A DNA stretch of 5,181 bases from Verrucomicrobia bacterium UBA2460 (GTDB taxonomy: Bacteria; Verrucomicrobiota; Verrucomicrobiia; Methylacidiphilales; Verrucolacustridaceae). Within the stretch, counting starts at the first letter, position 1, and the number at the start of each line of letters is the position of its first letter. The DNA is taken from NCBI GenBank assembly GCA_002342345.1, contig DDPU01000078.1:11213-16393 (forward strand), given 5' to 3'. Shown here one piece after another: positions 1 through 4,908 of this stretch. The notes beneath the pieces are model-generated. The model ran no database searches. It was not told the origin of the DNA and was given only the letters and a program-made list of their open reading frames with translations. Made by a program: the position numbers and the translations under genes.

Positions 1-852
1 CGGCACGGCGACCTGCTCGTCAATGTGTCCAGCGCCGGCTGGTTGCGGGACTACGACCTGCGGGTCGGTCACCGGATGTTCATCGATGGCGACCCGATGT
101 TCTGCCAGATCGGCCTCCTCGACGGATCAGACCCGCTCTATGCCGGACGGTTGCGCGACCACGACAGCCACTTCACCTTCGGACTTTCCGTGGGAGATCC
201 TGACTGCCCTGTTCCCACCGACGGAATCGCCTGGAAGCCAACCGTCCAGCCGGTGGCCCTGGATCAATGGCCCGTGACGGACTGCCCGGCGGGGGCCCCT
301 TGGACAACGGTGATGAACTGGGCCAGTTACCGCCCCAAAATTTGGGAGGGACGCCCCTATGGACAGAAGGATCTGGAGTTCGAAAAGTTTGCCGAACTGC
401 CCCGCCTAAGCGGACAAAATCTGAAAATCGCCATGGGACTGGGTGTCGATGGCAAGCGGCCGGCGGCACGGCTGCGTTCCCTGGGGTGGAACTTGGTCGA
501 ACCCCAGGAGGCCGTGCCCGACCACGTTACCTACCGGGAATTTCTCCGAAACTCCATCGGGGAATGGAGCGTGGCCAAGCAAGGATATGTGGCCGGTCAG
601 ACCGGCTGGTTCAGCTGCCGCAGCGCCTGCTATCTGGCCTTGGCGCGGCCGGTGGTGGTGCAGGAGACCGGTTGGACGCGACACCTGCCCTCGGGAAACG
701 GTGCCTTTGCCTTTCGCACTCTGGAGGAGGCCGGGGAAGCTATGGAGGCAGCGCGTCGGGACTATCCCCGGCACTCCCTTGCCGCGCGCAAAATAGCGGA
801 GGAATACTTCGATGCATCCAAGGTCTGCGCAAAACTGCTGAAAAGTATCTGA
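1..852 (+). CDS. Glycosyltransferase-like protein, C-terminal part (5' end outside window)
   Basis: The frame is open from base 1 to the TGA at 850-852 and gives 283 residues; the start lies upstream of the window. The last ~100 residues carry the pattern I associate with a conserved family annotated as glycosyltransferase. The order is GEWSVAKQGYV, then GWFSCRSACYLALARPVVVQETG (RS, YLA and RPV-x-QxTG are key), then HLPSGNGAFAF, an EEA helix, DYPRHSLAARKIAEEYFD and a terminal KLL. In GT-B enzymes this C-terminal region normally binds the nucleotide-sugar donor, so transfer of a sugar from an activated donor is the likely role; donor and acceptor cannot be read from the fragment. The segment around 300-430 (WASYRPKIWEGRPYGQKD) fits the inter-domain region. 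No signal peptide or membrane span is visible in the part present. A small ORF with a strong ribosome site follows 21 nt later and may share its transcript. The family call is fairly firm; the enzymatic role is inferred. Confidence 0.8.
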   Translation, partial: RHGDLLVNVSSAGWLRDYDLRVGHRMFIDGDPMFCQIGLLDGSDPLYAGRLRDHDSHFTFGLSVGDPDCPVPTDGIAWKPTVQPVALDQWPVTDCPAGAPWTTVMNWASYRPKIWEGRPYGQKDLEFEKFAELPRLSGQNLKIAMGLGVDGKRPAARLRSLGWNLVEPQEAVPDHVTYREFLRNSIGEWSVAKQGYVAGQTGWFSCRSACYLALARPVVVQETGWTRHLPSGNGAFAFRTLEEAGEAMEAARRDYPRHSLAARKIAEEYFDASKVCAKLLKSI

Positions 853-860
853 ATCGCCTC

Positions 861-870
861 AGGAGGTGAT
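861..870 (+). promoter_or_regulatory. Very strong Shine-Dalgarno for the 37-codon ORF
   Basis: AGGAGGTGAT is complementary over ten bases to the usual anti-Shine-Dalgarno end of bacterial 16S rRNA. The AGGAGG core is separated by 7 nt from the ATG at 874, a near-optimal distance. It lies just after the stop of the glycosyltransferase-like gene. The other start sites in the window are weaker: prc has no recognisable Shine-Dalgarno and the thioredoxin-like gene has only GGTGA. This match is what supports the small ORF being translated. Confidence 0.65.
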
Positions 871-873
871 CAG

Positions 874-987
874 ATGCCAAAGGAACGACCCCAAGAAAAT
901 CCAGAAGATCAAACCGAGACCGACCGCCAGCCAAACACCCCGTCTGGAGGATGCATGGGGAGAGCTTTTCTCCACCCGCAAACCTAG
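874..987 (+). CDS. Small hydrophilic 37-residue protein, unrecognised
   Basis: An ATG at 874 opens 37 codons ending in TAG at 985-987. I do not recognise the product. It begins MPKERPQENPEDQTETDRQP and continues NTPSGGCMGRAFLHPQT. It is rich in E, D, Q, N, P and R in the first 25 residues, has one cysteine, no membrane segment and no signal peptide, and is probably disordered. The case for translation rests on the near-perfect AGGAGGTGAT at good spacing and on its position 21 nt after the glycosyltransferase-like gene, which suggests co-transcription or translational re-initiation. Its stop overlaps the stop of the convergent luxR-type gene inside CCTAGG, so the genes pack without a gap. It could instead be a chance ORF behind a fortuitous ribosome site. 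An alternative GTG start at 866 in another frame sits inside the Shine-Dalgarno itself and is unlikely. Confidence 0.5.
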   Translation: MPKERPQENPEDQTETDRQPNTPSGGCMGRAFLHPQT

Positions 988-1571
988 GATCTTGGCACAA
1001 CCAGCCCCAGGGCGGACGCCAGTTGGGTGGCCCGGACAATGCCCAACTTTCGGTAGACGGATTTTCGCTGGTTTTTGACCGTTCCTTCGGTGGTTCCCAG
1101 GGAGGAGGAAACCTGTTTCACGGAGAAACCCCGCACCAATAACCGGGCCACCTCGTTTTCCCTGCGACTAAGCCTCGAGACTCCCCCGTTGGTGCCTTCC
1201 TTCATTTTCTTTTGAACCGTGGGAGACCTCCACACATGGCAAAGGGCAACAGCCTGAAAACCCTCAAGCAGGTCTTCCAGGCTGTCCCGGAGGTCGCAAA
1301 TTCCAAGGATGCCATTTTTGTGGCACCAATGAATGGTGGGCGCATCGAGATTTTCCCCGTAAACCAAGTGGCGTACTCCCGATCCGTTTTGCCGGAAATG
1401 TTTTTGGTCGGGCAGCAGTCGGGAGGAAATCATCTCGATGTCACGGGCCAAAGGACTGGCCACCAGGGATTCCGTGCTGTCAAAAACGACCGCCTGATGC
1501 CCTCCATCAATCAGCCACTTTTTTATCCAATACTGAAAGATTTCCCGTTCCTCCAAAATAAAGGCGCGCAT
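984..1571 (-). CDS. LuxR/NarL-family regulator with degenerate receiver domain
   Basis: From the ATG at 1571 the protein is 195 residues. The C-terminal ~60 residues are a clear GerE/LuxR helix-turn-helix: LSRRENEVARLLVRGFSVKQ, then LGTTEGTVKNQRKSVYRKLG. It keeps RE-x-EVA, the recognition-helix TVK and the YRKLG ending, with Q where VK-x-H usually has H. The N-terminal ~115 residues follow a response-regulator receiver: FILEEREIF resembles the first acidic loop, SRLLPD matches the R-L-P-D stretch after the phosphorylated Asp, and GILGICDLRDSLEDLLEGF with RSPTV matches the last helix and linker. The phosphoacceptor position reads Ser, so conventional phosphorylation is unlikely. I chose ATG 1571 because the domain starts there and the preceding DNA is AT-rich. 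GTG at 1610 and TTG at 1673 (229 residues) are in-frame alternatives; none has a good Shine-Dalgarno. It is divergent from prc. Its target genes are unknown. Confidence 0.85.
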   Translation of the reverse strand: MRAFILEEREIFQYWIKKWLIDGGHQAVVFDSTESLVASPLARDIEMISSRLLPDQKHFRQNGSGVRHLVYGENLDAPTIHWCHKNGILGICDLRDSLEDLLEGFQAVALCHVWRSPTVQKKMKEGTNGGVSRLSRRENEVARLLVRGFSVKQVSSSLGTTEGTVKNQRKSVYRKLGIVRATQLASALGLVVPRS

Positions 1572-1664
1572 TTTTAATGCTAAAGGGGAGAGCTTTCCAT
1601 TTTGTGTCACTTTTATGTAATTAACTTCTCTTTGGTTATTTGAAAAGCGTCTCTTTATAAGTCT

Positions 1665-1680
1665 TATCCCCAAGGGGATA
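1665..1680. repeat. Perfect inverted repeat, candidate operator
   Basis: TATCCCC-AA-GGGGATA has two perfect 7-base arms with a 2-base spacer, in the intergenic region upstream of both the luxR-type gene and prc. It covers the rare in-frame TTG start of the longer luxR reading, which argues for the shorter protein. Compact symmetrical sites of this size commonly bind dimeric helix-turn-helix proteins, and the LuxR-type protein encoded alongside is the obvious candidate. The repeat is seen directly; the operator role is inferred. Confidence 0.5.
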
Positions 1681-1687
1681 TACTTTG

Positions 1688-1711
1688 AAAAAAAACGGCC
1701 TCCTTTTTTTT
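1688..1711. repeat. A8 / T8 symmetric tract with short GC core
   Basis: Eight A's (1688-1695) and eight T's (1704-1711) flank CGGCCTCC, in which GG and CC can pair, giving an A/T-dominated hairpin with a one-base bulge and a 3-base loop. Another T run follows at 1714-1719. Either strand would place a U-tract after a GC-poor stem, but no gene is known to end here. It may instead be an A-tract bend or an UP-like element in the divergent promoter region. It is not a convincing terminator. Confidence 0.35.
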
Positions 1712-1796
1712 AGCTTTTTTCGTGTTTTGTCTCCGCTGATATCCGGAAGCCGGGATGCGGGAATTTCTTGAGGATGGATTCGGCTCAAAATGGGTG

Positions 1797-1808
1797 TAGA
1801 GTAGACCT
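1797..1808 (+). promoter_or_regulatory. Possible -10 element giving a leaderless prc mRNA
   Basis: TAGAGT at 1797-1802 matches four of six bases of TATAAT and fits the TANNNT form, and it ends six bases before the prc ATG at 1809. Transcription would then begin at or next to the start codon, consistent with the absence of a Shine-Dalgarno. No good -35 box lies 16-18 bases upstream, so this is a weak call. Confidence 0.25.
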
Positions 1809-4256
1809 ATGCGTTGCTCGGCTTTTTTCTGGCGGGGATGTTTCTGGCTGAACCTCTTTTGCCTGGTTTCCTCACCCCTCCCAGGTTCCCCTCCCCCGCC
1901 CCCCAAGGAGGTCCAAACAACAGCGATTCTTGTTCAGAAACTTCTTCAGGATCATCATTTTTCAGGAAAGCCTCTTACCGAGGAAAAAGCGCGGGAATGG
2001 GTGCGGGCCTACATGGAATCCCTTGACTATAACCATGCCTTCTTCTTGGATGCGGACCTCCGGGCCTACCAGGACACCTACGGCCCCCAGCTTGCCAAAT
2101 TGACACAACGCGGGGATATCAGCCCTGCTTACGAGATTTTTTCCGGATTCTCGGATCGCGTCCGCAGTCGGCTGGATTGGATACGCACACGCTTGACTCT
2201 TCCGTTTGATTTCAGCCTGGACCAAACCTATGAAATTGACCGCACGAGGGTCGGGTGGCCTGCCGATCACACCTCCGCGGACGACCTATGGGACAGGCGC
2301 CTGAAGTTCGATATTCTTCGGGAAAAGCTTGTCACCCAAACCAATGCAAAAACCGGAAAAAAGCCCAAAGAGGAAAATCCGTTGGAAACAGTCTCCAAGC
2401 GCTATGACCGGCTCCTCAGAAACCTTGAGGATTACGATAGCGAAGAAATTTCCCAGTTGTATCTCACCGCGTTGGCAAGTCTCTACGATCCTCACTCCAG
2501 CTATCTCAGCCCGTCCTCGCTGGAGGACTTCTCCATCGGAATCAAGCTTGCCCTTTGTGGCATCGGTGCGGTTCTTTCCTCCGAGGACGGCTTTTGTGTT
2601 ATCAAGGAGCTGGTGCCAGGCGGACCGGCGGACCTGGATGGACGCCTCAAAGTGGGAGACAAAATTGTTGGGGTCGCCCAAGGGGACGGCCACTTCGAGG
2701 ACATTGTCGACATGAAACTCCGCAACGCCGTGAAAAAAATCCGGGGTCCTAAAAATACCCTGGTCAGGCTTCAGGTGATTCCCGTGGGCACCTCGGCTGG
2801 GGAACTGCGGGAAATTCAGATCACCAGGGACGAGGTCAAGCTGTCCGCACAACAAGCCACCGCCTCCATTTATGACCTTCCAAGGGCGGTTTCCTCCCCC
2901 AATCCCGTGGTTTCCGTCCCTCCCGTAGAGGCAGGGACAGCGATGCCATCAGCCTCGAAAAGCCCCCCCGTCACGTGGAAAGAAAAGGGGTTCGCCCTGG
3001 TGGCAAACCTTGTCGCGCGCTTTACAGGCAAGCAGACACCCGCGCCGATAATGATTGTACCTGCGAATATTCCGCCAAAGGGGAAGGATGTGTGGCGGGT
3101 TGGATTGATCGATCTTCCCAGTTTTTACGGCGAGGTGGGGGGCGCAGAATCCGCGGCCAGCGGCAACGGGGCCACCCCCCGATCGACATCCGAGGACGTC
3201 GAGTTACTCATCCGCCAACTCAATCAGGCCTCCGTGGACGGAATCATCCTTGATCTCCGCAAGAATGGCGGCGGATTGCTCGACGAGGCGGTTGCCCTGA
3301 CCGGCTTGTTCATCGATCAGGGGCCGGTGGTTCAAGTCCGGGATGGGAGGGGTGCGGTGATTCAGCGCACTGACGACCGGCCGGGAGCCCTTTTCCAGGG
3401 GCCCCTGATGGTTTTGGTAGGGCGCAGAAGCGCATCGGCATCGGAAATCGTTGCCGGAGCCCTTCAGAATTACCAACGAGCAATTGTCGTCGGCGAAAAA
3501 AGCACCCACGGAAAAGGGACCGTTCAGGCGGTGGTGGAACTGGGCAAACTTCCCCTTTTCCAGCGGCCCAACCAGTCTCCCGGAAAAGTTGGCGCCATGA
3601 AGCTCACCATCCAAAAGTTTTATCTCCCCAACGGACATTCCACCCAGAACCGGGGAGTAATCCCCGACATTGTCATTCCCTCGCCCCTGGATTACATGAA
3701 AATCGGTGAGTCGGACCTCCCCAACGCCTTGCCTTGGGACGAAATCAATCCCGCCCCCTTCAATCCGCTTGTCATTCCGCCAAAGACAGGGATTGCCCTG
3801 ACTGAAAAATCAAGACAGCGTCTTGATTCCGATCTCGACGTTGTCTTTCTCAGGGAGGACATCCAAAAGGTCAAAAGCCGCCTCGAAGCCGGCACTATTT
3901 CCCTTAACGAGAGCAAACGGATTGCGGAAAAAGGCACGGAAGACCTCCGGAACGGCCAGAGAAAAGCCATCGAGGAACGAATTGAAAAAACCCTTCCTCC
4001 CGTAATTCATCTGGTGATCGATGGCAAAAAGAACGCTGTGGTGGCCACGGATAAAAACCCGAAAAAAAAGAAGCCCTCTCTGGAGGAATCGGCGGACGAA
4101 TCCGAGGGGGTGACCGATGCCGTGGATCTGGCTGAAATCCTCGAACTTAGGGAGGGACTCCGCATCATGGGGGACTGGTTGGCCCTCTCAACTCCGCCTG
4201 CCACGACAACGATAGCCAAGGACAAGGACGCGCACAAAACCACCACGGTGAAATAA
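1809..4256 (+). CDS. prc: Carboxy-terminal processing (tail-specific) protease, S41 family
   Basis: This is an 815-residue Prc/Tsp-type endopeptidase that in related bacteria degrades or trims envelope proteins by recognising their C-termini. An in-frame TAG at 1797 makes ATG 1809 the first possible start. Residues 1-26 look like a signal peptide (arginines at 2 and 9, a hydrophobic stretch, then PLPGS). The N-terminal domain runs to ~240 and ends in DPHSSYLSP. The PDZ domain spans ~240-345 (GIGAVLSSEDG, GGPA, LKVGDKIVGV). The S41 core starts at ~431 with VGLIDLPSFYGEV, DLRKNGGG (482-489), SASASE with catalytic Ser543, and GKGTVQ with Lys569. NALPWDE (639-645) opens the C-terminal domain, which resembles that of E. 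coli Prc. The position equivalent to E. coli Asp441 is Asn554. A proline-rich insertion fills ~358-427, and a K/E/S-rich linker surrounds 752-770. At 815 residues it is longer than E. coli Prc (~680). It likely forms an operon with the gene 2 nt downstream. Confidence 0.95.
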   Translation: MRCSAFFWRGCFWLNLFCLVSSPLPGSPPPPPKEVQTTAILVQKLLQDHHFSGKPLTEEKAREWVRAYMESLDYNHAFFLDADLRAYQDTYGPQLAKLTQRGDISPAYEIFSGFSDRVRSRLDWIRTRLTLPFDFSLDQTYEIDRTRVGWPADHTSADDLWDRRLKFDILREKLVTQTNAKTGKKPKEENPLETVSKRYDRLLRNLEDYDSEEISQLYLTALASLYDPHSSYLSPSSLEDFSIGIKLALCGIGAVLSSEDGFCVIKELVPGGPADLDGRLKVGDKIVGVAQGDGHFEDIVDMKLRNAVKKIRGPKNTLVRLQVIPVGTSAGELREIQITRDEVKLSAQQATASIYDLPRAVSSPNPVVSVPPVEAGTAMPSASKSPPVTWKEKGFALVANLVARFTGKQTPAPIMIVPANIPPKGKDVWRVGLIDLPSFYGEVGGAESAASGNGATPRSTSEDVELLIRQLNQASVDGIILDLRKNGGGLLDEAVALTGLFIDQGPVVQVRDGRGAVIQRTDDRPGALFQGPLMVLVGRRSASASEIVAGALQNYQRAIVVGEKSTHGKGTVQAVVELGKLPLFQRPNQSPGKVGAMKLTIQKFYLPNGHSTQNRGVIPDIVIPSPLDYMKIGESDLPNALPWDEINPAPFNPLVIPPKTGIALTEKSRQRLDSDLDVVFLREDIQKVKSRLEAGTISLNESKRIAEKGTEDLRNGQRKAIEERIEKTLPPVIHLVIDGKKNAVVATDKNPKKKKPSLEESADESEGVTDAVDLAEILELREGLRIMGDWLALSTPPATTTIAKDKDAHKTTTVK
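4247..4251 (+). promoter_or_regulatory. Ribosome binding site supporting the GTG start at 4259
   Basis: GGTGA lies 7 nt before the GTG at 4259, inside the last codons of prc. This supports GTG as the start of the thioredoxin-like gene and fits translational coupling, since ribosomes finishing prc at 4256 stop only 2 nt before it. Confidence 0.45.
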
Positions 4257-4258
4257 CC

Positions 4259-4831
4259 GTGGCCAAGACTCCCTCAACACAGCGTCTACCCTTGGGGAAA
4301 ACGGTTCCGGGGTTCGTCCTTCCTGATCCGTCCGACAAAGTCTTTCGTCTTGAGGATTTCACGGTCCGTGGACCCGCGGTGGTCCTTTTCGCCTGCAACC
4401 ACTGCCCCTACGTGCTCCATATCAGCAAGTCCGTGGGGCAGTGTGCTGGGGATTTCGCCGGTCGGGGGGTGGGTTTTGTCGCGATAAATTCCAACGATGC
4501 TTCCCAGTACCCCGAGGATCACCCCTCGCGGATGGATGAATTTTCCAGGGCTTGGGGCTGGAATTTTCCTTATCTCGTGGACGCCGACCAGCGTGTGGCC
4601 AAGGCATGGCAGGCTGCCTGCACACCGGATTTTTTTCTCGTGGATTCTGGCAGGAAACTCCGTTACGCAGGCCAATTTGATGCCAGCAGGCCCGGCAACC
4701 ACAGCCCCACCGATGGACGGGATCTCCGCACCGCCTTGGAAGCCCTTCTGGGCGGCCGCGCCATCCCTTCGCCCCAAAAGCCCAGTCTTGGCTGCAACAT
4801 TAAGTGGAAACCCGGCAACGAGCCGGCCTGA
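4259..4831 (+). CDS. Thioredoxin-fold (AhpC/TSA-like) family protein with CxxC
   Basis: This 190-residue protein belongs to the thioredoxin-family group with a CNHCPYV active-site motif; the cysteines are 46 and 49. Family landmarks follow in order: an N-terminal PGFVLPDPSDKVF strand-turn, VGFVAINSND (72-80), a YPED-H-P segment, FPYLVDADQRVAKAW, the cis-Pro loop ACTPDFFLVD (Cys121, Pro123), YAGQFD, and the C-terminal GCNIKWKPGNEP (Cys179). The last motif is typical of this subfamily. No signal peptide is seen, so it should be cytoplasmic, unlike the Prc encoded just before it. A thiol-disulfide or peroxide-related redox role is probable but the substrate is unknown. It starts with GTG 2 nt after the prc stop, with GGTGA as ribosome site, so co-transcription and coupled translation are very likely. 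The 77 bases between its stop and the convergent trmB contain small GC hairpins without T-runs, so no clear terminator. Confidence 0.9.
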   Translation: MAKTPSTQRLPLGKTVPGFVLPDPSDKVFRLEDFTVRGPAVVLFACNHCPYVLHISKSVGQCAGDFAGRGVGFVAINSNDASQYPEDHPSRMDEFSRAWGWNFPYLVDADQRVAKAWQAACTPDFFLVDSGRKLRYAGQFDASRPGNHSPTDGRDLRTALEALLGGRAIPSPQKPSLGCNIKWKPGNEPA

Positions 4832-4908
4832 GCCGCTTCAGTCCGCGCAGTCACGTCCGCTCGGGCCAAGGCCCCCATGCCGGACAATTTGCGGGCGAGG
4901 AACGGCAC

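Larger units (their letters stand above)
1572..1808. other. AT-rich divergent intergenic region between luxR-type gene and prc
   Basis: These ~237 bases separate the two divergent start codons and are clearly richer in A and T than the flanking genes. They hold a perfect 7-bp inverted repeat at 1665-1680, an A8/T8 pair at 1688-1711 followed by another T6 run, and a possible -10 element directly before prc. On the plus strand TTGGTT (1632-1637) and TATAAG (1656-1661), 18 bases apart, could be a weak sigma-70-type promoter. On the minus strand TTTTCA and GATAAG, 17 bases apart, flank the inverted repeat. No tRNA or riboswitch is apparent. If the luxR-type gene starts at TTG 1673, the region shrinks to 135 bases. 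Promoter assignments are guesses by eye. Confidence 0.45.

Noticed and set aside
860..871. AGGAGGTGATC resembles the reverse complement of the 3' end of 16S rRNA
   Set aside because: The match is just the Shine-Dalgarno complement; no other rRNA sequence flanks it on either strand.
866..1078. 70-codon plus-strand ORF beginning with GTG at 866
   Set aside because: Its start lies within the Shine-Dalgarno, and most of it is antisense to the conserved HTH region of the luxR-type gene.
1212..1577. 121-codon plus-strand ORF
   Set aside because: It is entirely antisense to the luxR-type gene, has no ribosome site and shows no recognisable motif.
1699..1706. AAAGGAGG on the minus strand as ribosome site for the TTG-started luxR form
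   Set aside because: The TTG at 1673 is about 25 bases away, too far for initiation, and no other start lies at suitable spacing.
1741..1756. ATCCGG-AAG-CCGGGAT as an operator or hairpin
   Set aside because: Only a 4-bp CCGG/CCGG core pairs cleanly; too short to support.
4812..4874. GC hairpins CCGGC-AACGA-GCCGG (4812-4826) and GGGC-CAAG-GCCC (4863-4874) as terminators for the convergent genes
   Set aside because: Short stems with no T-run on either strand; the first lies in the coding sequence for the conserved PGNEP end.
4663..4908. Minus-strand 81-codon ORF starting GTG right after the trmB stop, behind GGGAGGTGA
   Set aside because: The Shine-Dalgarno-like bases abut the start too closely, and most of the ORF is antisense to the conserved C-terminus of the thioredoxin-like gene.
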